The notes under the pieces were generated by a model. That model worked only from the letters and a program-made list of their open reading frames with translations, was not told the origin of the DNA and did not search any database. The position numbers and the translations under genes are program-made. From Caulobacterales bacterium (GTDB lineage Bacteria > Pseudomonadota > Alphaproteobacteria > Caulobacterales > Caulobacteraceae), in assembly GCA_019510435.1 (NCBI GenBank), contig JAEKKJ010000016.1:62001-126000 (forward strand): a DNA stretch of 64,000 nt. Reading direction: 5' to 3'. Shown piece by piece: positions 1 through 8,266 of this stretch. How positions within the stretch are numbered: position 1 is the first letter of the stretch; every line of letters starts with the position of its first letter.

Positions 1-216
1 GATCTTGCGCTCGCCGGCCTGCTGGCCGCGCTCGGAGCGCCGCTCCACCACCGGTCCGCTCTCCTGCAGCGGCTCGTCGGGGCTCGTGCGGGTCTGGGCG
101 GCGGCGCTCGGGCGCTCCTGCATGCGCGCCTGGGGTTGAGGCGCCTGGGCCCACGCGCTCGCCCCCAGAGCCAGCAAAGAGACTCCCGCCATCGCGGCCA
201 GCACCCCACGAACCAT
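1..216 (-). CDS. Secreted protein of unknown function, partial (C-terminus beyond window edge)
   Basis: The frame is open from an ATG at 216 to the window edge (72 codons). The N-terminus is a typical signal peptide: MVRGVLAAMAG, a hydrophobic stretch, then an ASAWAQA cleavage region. The visible mature part is rich in Gln, Arg, Ser and Glu and looks disordered. I do not recognise a family. It may be the last gene of the minus-strand operon starting near 5223, but a 205-base gap separates it from the previous gene, so it could have its own promoter. Confidence 0.55.
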   Translation of the reverse strand, partial: MVRGVLAAMAGVSLLALGASAWAQAPQPQARMQERPSAAAQTRTSPDEPLQESGPVVERRSERGQQAGERKI

Positions 217-421
217 CACGCCGTTCCCCACATTCGAAACCGGCGCTGCCTCGTTGCGCCGCCGCCGCGGGACAAGAGCGCAGGGTCCGCCGCGGTGCAA
301 GCCGAGCTGCTGCGAGCGGTCACGGGCCGACCGTTTTGCCGGCGAACACGTCGAAGAATGGGTCTGTCGATGCGAATTCTGGCGAACGCGGATCGACCTG
401 GCCTTGACCCTCGGGCCCTGG

Positions 422-1150
422 CTACGCGAGGGCCGGCGTCGGAGCGCGCCGCCGCCGGCGCGGCCAGCGCACCTTGACCAGCCAGAACAGCAGCAGCGCG
501 ATCGCGGCCAGCGGCGGGACCAGCGGCAGGACCGTGTCGCGCACCGCCGCAGGCAGGAACTTCGGCTGGCCCAGGAAGAACGACCCCGCGGCGATGAACA
601 GGCTGAGGCCCATGCGCCACAGGTGCCGGGCCAGGCGGGCGGCCCCCGCCAGCCCGCCGCTGCGGAGCAGCTGCAGGTCGCCGCCCGCCGCCACCGCGCT
701 GAACACCGCGAACGCATAGAGCGGAGCCGCGCCCGCCGGCGTGGCCGCCCCGCCCGCGCTCGCCCCCACCGCCAGCGCCGCCAGGATCAACCCCAGCGGG
801 ACCACCAGGGCCACGCGCTCGAACGTCCCGACCTCGCCGGGCCTGCGCCGCACGGTCATCCACGAGGTGCCGAGCAGGTACAGGGTGAAGACCCCCGCGA
901 CCGTATTGGCCCAGCGGCCCGGATCCTCCTTCAGCAGGGGCGCGACGGCCGCGCCGACGCCCGCCATGCTGAGCATGGAGACGAAGAAGGTGGTGCCCGC
1001 CACGCTGTGCAGTCGCCCGCCCTTGCGCGCGATCATCGAGGCGAAGCCCGACAGGATGCCGACGCCGCCCCCGCCGATGTGCAGGAACAGCAGCGCGCCG
1101 GCGCCGGCCTTGAGGATCAGGGGCGCGTGGTCGCCCGGCCAGAGGATCAT
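422..1150 (-). CDS. DUF2306-like multi-pass membrane protein
   Basis: 242 residues with about six to seven hydrophobic segments and a basic Arg-rich C-terminal tail. It has a KGGRLHSVAGTTFF motif in the first third and a second His/Arg pair (RHLWRMGLSLFI), both of the kind seen in DUF2306-type membrane proteins; this is a resemblance, not a proven assignment. The ATG at 1150 overlaps the stop of the upstream secreted-protein gene (ATGA, 1147-1150), so the two are translationally coupled. It is the second such protein in the same operon (see 2184-3017). A possible weak hairpin (GGCCCT/AGGGCC, 414-434) covers the stop codon. Confidence 0.7.
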   Translation of the reverse strand: MILWPGDHAPLILKAGAGALLFLHIGGGGVGILSGFASMIARKGGRLHSVAGTTFFVSMLSMAGVGAAVAPLLKEDPGRWANTVAGVFTLYLLGTSWMTVRRRPGEVGTFERVALVVPLGLILAALAVGASAGGAATPAGAAPLYAFAVFSAVAAGGDLQLLRSGGLAGAARLARHLWRMGLSLFIAAGSFFLGQPKFLPAAVRDTVLPLVPPLAAIALLLFWLVKVRWPRRRRRAPTPALA

Positions 1151-2172
1151 GGCTTGGTTTCCGTGGGTTTGGAGGTCGTCGGGGCGGCGGCGGCCACGCG
1201 CTCTTCGGCGCGGGCGCCGCTGAGGGCGTTGGCGAGGCTGTAGTTGCCCTCGTGGCAGGCGTATTCGTAGATCGGGCCGGCGGCCGGCCGCATGGGCATC
1301 TGGGCGCGCCAGGCCTGTTTGAACATCGCCGGATCGTCGACCGTGAACTCGTAGAGCAGCCGGTCCTTGGCGGTTCGGGTGAACCGCTCGGTCAGCCTGC
1401 CCTGTGGCGAATAGGCGAAGCCGCCGCCGAGGCTGGAGACGTAGGTGTCGTGCAGGTTGGTGGTCTCGACCACCAGGGTGTCGCCCTCCCACCAGCCCAC
1501 CGAGTCGCCGAGCCAGGGGCGCATGGCGGCCGGGATATGGCGGCGGTCGTCCATGCGGATGACCCGCAGGTCGTGGTTCATCTCGATCTCGATGGTCACG
1601 TACCCGGGGCTCTGGGTGATCAGGTAGTTGGCGTTGAAGCCGCTGTTCATCATCGGCGGACCCTCCGGTGAGCCGACCGCGGTCAGGCAGCGCTCGCTGA
1701 GCGGGCGGCCTTCCGGGCCATCGAAGGTCTCGGCGTTGGCGTCCTTGGCCGCCTTGCGGCCCGCGTCGGTGAACGGCAGGCGGCCGTCGGCAGGCTCGAC
1801 GATCCAGGACGAGCGCATCTGGCCGTCGATGCGGGCCAGGTGCAGGTCCATCTCCAGGAAGTCGGCCTGCGGCGCCTCCTTGACCACGGCCGGCGCCGGC
1901 GCGGCGGGATCGACCGGCCCCGTCGAGACGATATCGCCCACCAGCTTCTTGAAGCCGGCCTCCATCATCGCCGCCTCGGCGTCGGTGGCCACCAGGGCTT
2001 TGAAGATCGGCGGCCGCTGCAGCATGGTCAGGGAGGAGTTGGTCCAGAGCCCGGAGAGGTCGGGCTGGCCGAGGGCGTTGCGGGGGGGACGGTAGCCGCC
2101 GGCCTGGGCCGCGGTCCCGGCGAGCGCCAGGGCGAGGCTGGCCGCCACCGTGATCATCACGTGCGGGCGCAT
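1147..2172 (-). CDS. Secreted protein of unknown function with 'GQPDLSGLWTN' N-terminal motif
   Basis: 341 residues. A signal peptide (hydrophobic core about residues 6-22, ending AAQAG) points to export. The mature start carries the GQPDLSGLWTN motif common to a large uncharacterised family of secreted proteins in Caulobacterales and Sphingomonadales. The second half alternates beta-type segments (for example WWEGDTLVVETTNL and RFTRTAKDRLLYEFTV) as in that family. Two Cys are visible (ERCLTAVG, YACHEG). Function unknown. It sits 11 bases after the DUF2306 gene and overlaps the next gene by 4 bases, so it belongs to the GntR/ABC operon. Confidence 0.75.
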   Translation of the reverse strand: MRPHVMITVAASLALALAGTAAQAGGYRPPRNALGQPDLSGLWTNSSLTMLQRPPIFKALVATDAEAAMMEAGFKKLVGDIVSTGPVDPAAPAPAVVKEAPQADFLEMDLHLARIDGQMRSSWIVEPADGRLPFTDAGRKAAKDANAETFDGPEGRPLSERCLTAVGSPEGPPMMNSGFNANYLITQSPGYVTIEIEMNHDLRVIRMDDRRHIPAAMRPWLGDSVGWWEGDTLVVETTNLHDTYVSSLGGGFAYSPQGRLTERFTRTAKDRLLYEFTVDDPAMFKQAWRAQMPMRPAAGPIYEYACHEGNYSLANALSGARAEERVAAAAPTTSKPTETKP

Positions 2173-2183
2173 CTCGGCCTCCT

Positions 2184-3017
2184 TCAGAGCTTGGCGAGGA
2201 CGGGGGCGAAGAAGGCGAACCAGGCGCCGGCAGTCCCGACGGTCATCAGGGCGCTGAGCACCCCCAGCCCTGCGGCCGCGGCGAAGCGCGCGCCGGAGCC
2301 GGCCTTGGCCGTGGCGAACAGATAGGCCTCAAGCGCCGCCAGGGGGACGAGGTAGCAGCCGAAGGCCCAGACATCGAAGAACTGCTCCGGCCCCGGGATC
2401 GCCGGTCCCACCAGCTTGGCGATCAGCCCGTAGGCGACGATGCCGATGCGCAGGAAGAAGACGCCGTTGACCACCAGGAGCGTGCGCATGGCCCAGCGCC
2501 GATGGCTGACGAATTCCCGCCGCATGGCGGTGCGCCACGCCAGGCCGCCCATGCCCAGGATCAGGACCAAGTTGAGGGTGATGGCGATGGCGTTGGCTGC
2601 GTCGACCGACGCGCTGCGCACCCACACACCGTAGAGGCCCGCCACCGCCGCGGCCATGGCGGCGGCCAGGAAGACCCGGCCGATCCAGCGGTGGACGGCC
2701 GGCGCCCGGCTGCGGATCTGCGGGACCAGCTGCAGCAGGCCTGCGGCGGTCACCACCGCCGCCAGCATCACATGGACGCCGAAGCTCAGGTTGCCCACCG
2801 TGTCGCCGGCCTTGTAGCCGGTGATCAGGTTGGCGTTCCGCGCCCAGCCCTCGAAGTGGCCGCTGAGCGTCGCCGGGCCGTAGAAGACGACGATGTAGTA
2901 GAGGAACATCGCCTGGCCGATCGCCATGACCGCGAACCAGAGGCGGGCGGCGGCGATCAGGGCGGTCTCGGAGCGGGCGCGCGGGTTCGCCCGCGCAGGC
3001 AGGGCTGCGGTGGTCAT
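2184..3017 (-). CDS. DUF2306 family membrane protein
   Basis: 277 residues from the ATG at 3017, chosen because a GAGG lies 8 bases upstream; an ATG at 3023 is the alternative. About seven hydrophobic segments are visible, with paired His motifs facing loops (VHRWIGRVF and SHRRWAMRT), the hallmark of DUF2306 proteins. The family has no firm function; conserved His residues have suggested a heme- or redox-type role, which is inference only. It is 32 bases downstream of the ABC permease and 11 bases upstream of the secreted-protein gene, in one operon under the GntR regulator. Confidence 0.8.
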   Translation of the reverse strand: MTTAALPARANPRARSETALIAAARLWFAVMAIGQAMFLYYIVVFYGPATLSGHFEGWARNANLITGYKAGDTVGNLSFGVHVMLAAVVTAAGLLQLVPQIRSRAPAVHRWIGRVFLAAAMAAAVAGLYGVWVRSASVDAANAIAITLNLVLILGMGGLAWRTAMRREFVSHRRWAMRTLLVVNGVFFLRIGIVAYGLIAKLVGPAIPGPEQFFDVWAFGCYLVPLAALEAYLFATAKAGSGARFAAAAGLGVLSALMTVGTAGAWFAFFAPVLAKL

Positions 3018-3049
3018 CGGCATGGCCTCGTTCAGGAGTTAGGGGCGGA

Positions 3050-3973
3050 TCAGACCGGTTCGCGTCGGTGTCGCAGCCAGACGGCGGCGGTGAGGAACAG
3101 CCCGGCGAAGACCAGGCCGATCCAGAGGTCGGGTCGCGAGAACGTCCGCGCAGGGTCCAGGTCGGCCAAGGTCCGCAGCGGGACCTTCGCCAGGCCGCCG
3201 ACGCTGAAGGCTTCGGCGAAGCCCCCGAACAGGCGCTCGCTCTCGAACTGCCAGACGTGGGTGGTGTTCAGCGAGACCCGCTCGATCAGGGGCGGCGCGG
3301 CCAGCAGGCCCAGGGCCCAGATCACCGGGCTGCGCGGCGCCCAGGCGGAGATCAGCAGGAACAGGGCGAAGATCGGCGCGAGCCACAGGGCGTTCACGAA
3401 CATCCCGTAGGGCAGGACGGTCCACATCATGCCCATGTCCTGGTGCGCCCAGAGCAGCTGCGGGTCGAGGCCGCTCAAGAGGGTGACCGCGGTGCTCCAG
3501 GCCAGCATCACCGCCTGGGTGGCGATGGCGATGACGACGATGGCCGCCGGGATCACCGCCATGGCGACGAAGGCCTTGGCCAGGACCGCGGTGCGGTCCG
3601 ACACCGGCAGCGACTTCCAGAACAGCAGGCTGCGGTCGCGGCGCTCGTTGTGCAGGGTGTTCAGGCTGTAGAGCAGCGCCACGAAGAGGCCCATGACCAG
3701 GGCGGCCATGGCGGCCGCGCTGGGCGCCGCCCACAGCTGCTCGGCGTGTTTGGTGTCGCCGGCCTGGATCGTGCGCAGGGCGTGCGGCAGGCGCCAGGTG
3801 CTGAAGACGAAGGGGACCAGCACCACCGCCTCCATCGCCAGCGGGGCCAGCCAGATCGCCGGGTTCTCCCAGAGCTCGCGGCGGACCGACCAGTAGAAGA
3901 CCCGGCGCCACGACAGGGTCGCGGGCTTGGCCGTGGCCGGCGCGGCGTCGGCGTGTGCGGAGGCCTCGCTCAT
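3050..3973 (-). CDS. ABC-2 type transporter permease
   Basis: 307 residues with about six membrane segments. The sequence after the second segment, LHNERRDRSLLFWKSLPVSD, is characteristic of ABC-2 permeases of the YtrC/BcrB kind (NER..RS..FW.SLPVSD). A short disordered Ala-rich N-terminus precedes the first basic patch (WRRVFYWSVRRELWENPAIW). The ATG at 3973 overlaps the stop of the ATPase gene by four bases. Together the two make a probable exporter whose substrate cannot be told from sequence; related systems are linked to peptide antibiotic or cell-wall stress responses. Confidence 0.88.
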   Translation of the reverse strand: MSEASAHADAAPATAKPATLSWRRVFYWSVRRELWENPAIWLAPLAMEAVVLVPFVFSTWRLPHALRTIQAGDTKHAEQLWAAPSAAAMAALVMGLFVALLYSLNTLHNERRDRSLLFWKSLPVSDRTAVLAKAFVAMAVIPAAIVVIAIATQAVMLAWSTAVTLLSGLDPQLLWAHQDMGMMWTVLPYGMFVNALWLAPIFALFLLISAWAPRSPVIWALGLLAAPPLIERVSLNTTHVWQFESERLFGGFAEAFSVGGLAKVPLRTLADLDPARTFSRPDLWIGLVFAGLFLTAAVWLRHRREPV

Positions 3974-4851
3974 GCGGCCGCTCCCTCGGCGCGCACGCCC
4001 TCGTTGGGGCCGCCGACGACGGCGACGAACAGATCGGCCAGGCCCGGCGTGCGCACCTCGCCCAGCGGCGCCAGGCGGGCGCGGTCCACGCCGTCGAAGA
4101 TCATCAGGCTGCGCCCGAACAGGCGCCGCTCGTGGATCGGGCCGAAGGTGCGCGCAGTTGCGGCGTTGTCCGGGTTGGCCACCAGCTCCACATAGCGGCC
4201 CTCGAAGGCCTCGAGGCTGGCGCCCAGCACGATGCGGCCGCGGCTCAAGAACACCACGTCGGTCAGGATGTGCTCGATCTCATCCACCTGGTGGGTCGAG
4301 ACCACGATGGTCCGCGACTGGTCGAAGTAGTCGTTCAGCAGGCTGTCGTAGAAGGCCTTGCGGTACAGCAGGTCCAGGCCCAGCGTCGGCTCGTCCAGCA
4401 CCAGCAGGCGCGCGTCCACGGCCATCACCAGCGCCAGGTGCAGCTGGGCCACCATGCCCTTGGAGAGTTCACGCACCCGGCTGGTGGGCCGGATCTCGGT
4501 CTTGCGCAGGAAGCCCTCGGCCTTGCCGCGGTCGAACCGCGGATGGACGCCGGCCACATAGTCCAGCGCCTGCCACACCCGCATCCAGCGGGGCAGGACG
4601 GCCACGTCGGCGATGAAGCAGACGTCGGCCATCAGCGCGTCGCGCTGGGTCCAGGGATCGCGCCCCAGGACCGTCAGCGAACCCTCGAAGGGCGTCAGGC
4701 CCAGGATCGCCTGCAGCAGAGTGCTCTTGCCGGCGCCGTTGGGGCCGATCAGGCCCAGGATGCGCCCCTCCTCGACGGTGAGGTCGACGCCGCCGAGGGC
4801 GACCGTCTGACGGTAGGCCTTGCGCAGGCCGCGGGCTTCGATGCAGGCCAT
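3970..4851 (-). CDS. ABC transporter ATP-binding protein (YtrB/BcrA-like)
   Basis: 293 residues. Walker A GPNGAGKS at 36-43, Walker B LLVLDEP at about 149-155, H-loop STH with His about 187. The signature motif is LSKGM (129-133) instead of LSGGQ, a variant typical of the YtrB subgroup of exporters. After residue 210 there is an extra C-terminal region with a FEGRYVELVAN-type segment. The gene lies 3 bases after the gntR stop and overlaps the permease gene. The subgroup and the adjacent YtrA-type regulator agree with one another. Confidence 0.93.
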   Translation of the reverse strand: MACIEARGLRKAYRQTVALGGVDLTVEEGRILGLIGPNGAGKSTLLQAILGLTPFEGSLTVLGRDPWTQRDALMADVCFIADVAVLPRWMRVWQALDYVAGVHPRFDRGKAEGFLRKTEIRPTSRVRELSKGMVAQLHLALVMAVDARLLVLDEPTLGLDLLYRKAFYDSLLNDYFDQSRTIVVSTHQVDEIEHILTDVVFLSRGRIVLGASLEAFEGRYVELVANPDNAATARTFGPIHERRLFGRSLMIFDGVDRARLAPLGEVRTPGLADLFVAVVGGPNEGVRAEGAAA

Positions 4852-4854
4852 GGC

Positions 4855-5223
4855 TCAGCCCTCCCCCTTCACCTTGGCCGCGCGGCCCAGCAGCTGTTCG
4901 GCGAGGCCCAGGCGCTGGATGGTGGCGTGGATCTCAGGCCACTGCTCGCTCAGGAACTTCTCGCGCTCGCCGGTCAGCAGGAGGTCGCGGGCGCCGGCGT
5001 TGATGAACATGCCGAGGCCGCGCCGCTTCTCCACCAGCCCGTCGTCCACCAGTTGCTGGTAGGCCTTGAGCACCGTCAGCGGATTGACGCGGGAGTCGGC
5101 CGAGACGCTGCGCACGGACGGCAGCGGGTCGCCCTCCTTCAGGACGCCGTCCAGGATCATGGCGACCACCCGATCACGAATCTGGCGGTAGATCGGCTGG
5201 CTGTCATTCCACTCTGGGTCCAT
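4855..5223 (-). CDS. YtrA-subfamily GntR transcriptional regulator
   Basis: 122 residues from the ATG at 5223 (MDPEWNDSQPIYRQIRD). A GTG/ATG further upstream would add a Cys-rich stretch that is not usual for the family. The winged-helix GntR domain occupies residues about 8-75 (PLPSVRSVSADSRVNPLTV is the recognition region, then QQLVDDGLVEKRRGLGMF). The short C-terminal helical tail of about 45 residues, with no large ligand-binding domain, defines the YtrA subfamily. These regulators usually repress their own operon, which encodes an ABC transporter. First gene of a 5- to 6-gene operon; an operator-like palindrome lies 45 bases upstream. Confidence 0.92.
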   Translation of the reverse strand: MDPEWNDSQPIYRQIRDRVVAMILDGVLKEGDPLPSVRSVSADSRVNPLTVLKAYQQLVDDGLVEKRRGLGMFINAGARDLLLTGEREKFLSEQWPEIHATIQRLGLAEQLLGRAAKVKGEG

Positions 5224-5267
5224 CGTCCGTTCCGGACAGCCCAGGATTGGACAGGCTGTCACTGATC

Positions 5268-5299
5268 TGGTGTTATACTCAACTACAACACCATGTCAA
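5268..5299 (-). promoter_or_regulatory. Promoter with overlapping palindromic operator for the GntR/ABC/DUF2306 operon
   Basis: On the minus strand a TTGACA -35 (5299-5294) and a TATAAC -10 (5277-5272) are separated by 16 bases. The spacer and both borders are covered by an inverted repeat, TGGTGTT (5268-5274) and AACACCA (5287-5293), with partial symmetry continuing into the centre. The half-site resembles operators of YtrA-type regulators (GTGT...ACAC). Repressor bound here would block RNA polymerase directly, so autorepression is predicted. The gntR ATG is about 45-50 bases downstream. Confidence 0.75.
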
Positions 5300-5420
5300 A
5301 CCGGAGCTGTGGGCGCCGTGGCCGCGGGGGCGGAGCCTCGCCCCCCGACTTCCTGATCGACGCCTGCGCGAAGGGGCTTAGACTGCCCCCGCCGACGCAA
5401 CCGGATCGCCCTGCCAAGCC

Positions 5421-5774
5421 ATGACCGCCGACGAGATGAAAGCCATCGTCCTCAGCTTCCCGGGCGTGGAGGAAGGCGTCAGCTACGGCCGCCCGTCGTT
5501 CAAGCTGAACGGCAAGTTCTTCACCCGCCTGCGCCGCGAGGACGACAGCCTGGTGCTGATGGAGGTGAGCTTCGACGAGCGCGAGATGCTGATGGAGGCC
5601 GAGCCGGGGACCTTCCACTTCACCGCCCACTACAAGGACTATCCGTGCGTCCTGGCGCGGATCGACAGCCTGCACCCGGGCTCCCTGCGCAACTTCCTGG
5701 AGCGGCGCTTCCGCAAGGTCGCGAAGAAGTCGGCGGTGAAGGCCTGGGACGCGGAGCAGAAGGCGGGCGCCTAG
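5421..5774 (+). CDS. MmcQ/YjbR family protein
   Basis: 117 residues. The pattern of an early PGVEEGVSYGRPSFKLNGKFF segment (split here as PGVEEG...YGRPSFK...GKFF), followed by a central acidic stretch and YPCVLARIDSL...LRNFLERRFRKVA, fits the YjbR/MmcQ fold, a CyaY-like DNA-binding fold of unknown cellular role. Starts with ATG at 5421. It is divergent from the GntR operon, with about 120 bases between the operator and its start; no clear ribosome binding site is seen. Monocistronic. Confidence 0.8.
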   Translation: MTADEMKAIVLSFPGVEEGVSYGRPSFKLNGKFFTRLRREDDSLVLMEVSFDEREMLMEAEPGTFHFTAHYKDYPCVLARIDSLHPGSLRNFLERRFRKVAKKSAVKAWDAEQKAGA

Positions 5775-5810
5775 CGCGGGCCTTGTCGCCGCGGCGCGCG
5801 ACGCGCCATT

Positions 5811-5958
5811 GAAACACCAAGACCACCAAGACCACGAAGGCGCCCGTCGGCCTGGAAGGCGCGTTAGCGCCCCAAGGATTCAACCGCGGAAAACGCGGAA
5901 GGACGCGGAAGGGGCGGGGCCAGCTGAGCCTTCCGCGCCTTTTCGCGTTTTCCGCGGT
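5811..5958. repeat. Intergenic repeat element: short tandem part plus long imperfect inverted repeat
   Basis: The left part (5811-5845) is a degenerate tandem of ACCAAGACC/ACCACGAAG-like units. The right part is an inverted repeat: a perfect 16-base arm AACCGCGGAAAACGCG (5882-5897) pairs with 5943-5958, and the adjoining GGACGCGGAAGG / CCTTCCGCGCC pairs with one or two mismatches across a loop near 5913-5928. Similar 'accaagaccaccaagacc...' tracts recur between genes in many GC-rich bacterial genomes, so this is probably a dispersed non-coding element. No convincing gene lies in 5775-6013. Confidence 0.7.
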
Positions 5959-6013
5959 TCAAATGACGACGGCTCCGCCGTCACGAGGTCTGGAGGGGCG
6001 ACAGCGAGGCCGA

Positions 6014-6235
6014 TCAGAACTCGTCTTCGATGGCGGCGCGGAAGGTCTCGAAGACCTCGCGGACCTCCTGTTCGGGTGGGATGGGTGGCGGCGCCGGCGG
6101 GGCGGACACAGGCAAGGCCGTGAGCCGGCCGACCACCGCGCCATGCTGCACCAGCAGCAGTTCCTCGCCGGCCGACAACTGGGTCAGCTGGGCGGCGATC
6201 TTGGGCGGCAGGTCATCCAGGTCGAGGCGGGCCAT
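6014..6235 (-). CDS. Small antitoxin-like protein (Phd/YefM-type pattern), no partner toxin
   Basis: 73 residues. The core '[20 protein letters not shown]' has the pattern of the Phd/YefM-type antitoxin DNA-binding half (GEE.L...HG..V.RL). It is followed by a Pro-rich linker ([10 protein letters not shown]) and an acidic amphipathic tail [17 protein letters not shown], the position where such antitoxins bind their toxin. No toxin gene sits on either side: the repeat element lies downstream and ubiD is divergent upstream. Either an orphan or a small regulator. Family call is moderate because the protein is short. Confidence 0.55.
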   Translation of the reverse strand: MARLDLDDLPPKIAAQLTQLSAGEELLLVQHGAVVGRLTALPVSAPPAPPPIPPEQEVREVFETFRAAIEDEF

Positions 6236-6291
6236 GGGGCGATCCTAGACCGGTTCGACCGCCGCAGGTAAACCGCCCCCAAGGAGAGACG

Positions 6292-7818
6292 ATGGCTTAC
6301 CGATCGCTGCGCGAGTTCCTGGCCAAGCTGGAGGCCGCCGGCGAGCTCGTCCGGGTCACCGAGCCGGTCTCGTCGGTCCTGGAGATGACCGAGATCCAGC
6401 GCCGGCTGCTGGCCAGCGGCGGTCCGGCGGTGCTGTTCGAGAACGTGATCCGCGCCGACGGCCAGCGCTCGCCGATGCCGGCGCTGGTCAACCTGTTCGG
6501 GACCGTGAAGCGCGTGGCCATGGGCGTCACCCTGGAGGGCCGCGAGCGGACCACGGCGGGCGAGCTGCGCGAGGTGGGCGAGCTGCTGGCCTTCCTGCGC
6601 CAGCCCGAGCCGCCGCGCGGGTTCAAGGACGCCATGGACATGCTGCCCCTGGCCCGCACGGTCCTGGGCATGCGGCCCAACATCCGCAAGACGGCGCCGG
6701 TGCAGGAGGTGGTGCTGAAGGGCGATGCGATCGACCTGTCGCAACTGCCCATCCAGACCTGCTGGCCGGGCGAGCCAGCGCCCTTGATCACCTGGCCGCT
6801 GGTGGTCACCAAGGGCCCGTCCGACAGCCGCGAGGACGACTTCAACCTCGGCATCTACCGGATGCAGGTGATCGGCAAGGACCGCACGATCATGCGCTGG
6901 CTGGCCCACCGCGGCGGCGCCCAGCACCACCGCCGCTGGAAGGCGCAGGGCAAGCGCGAGCCCCTGCCCGCCTGTGCGGTGATCGGCGCGGACCCCGGCA
7001 CGATCCTGGCCGCAGTGACGCCGGTGCCCGATACGCTGTCGGAGTACCAGTTCGCGGGCCTGCTGCGCGGCGCCAAGCTGGACCTGGTCCCGGCCAAGAC
7101 CGTGCCGCTGATGGTGCCGGCCCAGGCCGAGATCGTGCTGGAGGGCCACGTCCTGCTGGACGAGTACGCCGACGAAGGCCCCTACGGCGACCACACGGGC
7201 TACTACAATTCCGTCGAGCGCTTCCCGGTGTTCCAGGTGACCGCCGTCACCATGCGCAAGGATCCGATCTACCTCTCCACCTTCACCGGGCGGCCGCCGG
7301 ACGAGCCCTCGATCCTGGGCGAGGCGCTCAACGAGGTCTTCATCCCACTGATCCAGCAGCAGTTTCCGGAAATCGTGGACTTCTGGCTGCCGCCGGAAGG
7401 CTGCAGCTATCGCATCGCGGTGATCTCGATGAAGAAGGCCTACCCGGGCCACGCCAAGCGCGTGATGATGGGCGCCTGGAGCTACCTTCGCCAGTTCATG
7501 TACACCAAGTGGGTGATCGTCGTGGACGACGACATCGACGCCCGCGACTGGAAGGACGTGATGTGGGCGCTCTCCACGCGGATGGACCCGGCGCGGGACA
7601 TCACGCTGATCGAGAACACGCCCATCGACTACCTGGACTTCGCCTCGCCCGAGAGCGGGCTGGGCTCGAAGATCGGCCTGGACGCCACCAACAAGTGGCC
7701 GCCGGAGACCCACCGCGAGTGGGGCGAGAAGCTGGACATGGACCGGGCCACCATTGACGCGGTGACGGAGAAGTGGGCGAGGCTGGGCCTGCCGGGCGAC
7801 GGGAGCCCGGTGGAGTAG
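6292..7818 (+). CDS. UbiD family decarboxylase
   Basis: 508 residues, the usual length. UbiD enzymes use prenylated FMN to decarboxylate aromatic or alpha,beta-unsaturated acids. The N-terminal [19 protein letters not shown] start, the [17 protein letters not shown] segment, and the late [16 protein letters not shown] stretch that carries catalytic acidic residues are all standard. An excellent ribosome binding site (AAGGAGAGA) precedes the ATG. No UbiX flavin prenyltransferase gene is in the window. Whether this is the ubiquinone enzyme (3-octaprenyl-4-hydroxybenzoate decarboxylase) or a paralog for another substrate cannot be settled here. A MAPEG gene follows 9 bases after its stop. Confidence 0.93.
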   Translation: MAYRSLREFLAKLEAAGELVRVTEPVSSVLEMTEIQRRLLASGGPAVLFENVIRADGQRSPMPALVNLFGTVKRVAMGVTLEGRERTTAGELREVGELLAFLRQPEPPRGFKDAMDMLPLARTVLGMRPNIRKTAPVQEVVLKGDAIDLSQLPIQTCWPGEPAPLITWPLVVTKGPSDSREDDFNLGIYRMQVIGKDRTIMRWLAHRGGAQHHRRWKAQGKREPLPACAVIGADPGTILAAVTPVPDTLSEYQFAGLLRGAKLDLVPAKTVPLMVPAQAEIVLEGHVLLDEYADEGPYGDHTGYYNSVERFPVFQVTAVTMRKDPIYLSTFTGRPPDEPSILGEALNEVFIPLIQQQFPEIVDFWLPPEGCSYRIAVISMKKAYPGHAKRVMMGAWSYLRQFMYTKWVIVVDDDIDARDWKDVMWALSTRMDPARDITLIENTPIDYLDFASPESGLGSKIGLDATNKWPPETHREWGEKLDMDRATIDAVTEKWARLGLPGDGSPVE

Positions 7819-7827
7819 GACGTCGTC

Positions 7828-8229
7828 ATGGACCCCAAGGACTCCGCCCACGCCGCCGCGCTGTGGGTCGGGCTGCACCTGATCCTGCTGCTGGTCCTGG
7901 GGGTGCTGGTGACACGCCAGCGGCGCAAGCATGGCGTGGAGATCGGCGACGGCGGGGTGCCGGGGCTGGTCCAGGCGATCCGCGCGTTCGGCAACGCCAC
8001 CGAATATGTGCCCACCGCCCTGGTCGGCCTGGCGGTGCTGGCCATGACCGGGGCGGCGCCGGTGCTGATCCACCTGATCGGCGTCACGCTGTTCCTGGGC
8101 CGGGTGCTGCACGCGGTGGGGCTGTCGCGCAGCTCGGGCGCCACCTGGCCGCGGGCCGTGGGCGCGCTGGCCACCTGGATCGCCTACATCGCCGGCGCTG
8201 CGGCGCTTTTGTTCTACGCGATCCCATAG
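7828..8229 (+). CDS. MAPEG family membrane protein
   Basis: 133 residues with four predicted membrane helices. The FGNATEYVPTALVGLAVL segment at the end of the second helix (R..G N..E..P) and HAVGLSRSSG near the third are diagnostic of MAPEG proteins (glutathione-dependent membrane enzymes of eicosanoid and detoxification metabolism). Bacterial members are mostly uncharacterised. ATG start at 7828, in apparent operon with the UbiD gene upstream and pmbA downstream. Confidence 0.85.
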   Translation: MDPKDSAHAAALWVGLHLILLLVLGVLVTRQRRKHGVEIGDGGVPGLVQAIRAFGNATEYVPTALVGLAVLAMTGAAPVLIHLIGVTLFLGRVLHAVGLSRSSGATWPRAVGALATWIAYIAGAAALLFYAIP

Positions 8230-8266
8230 GGTTGTGAGCGGGGCCGGCCTCGGCCATATGCCGGGG

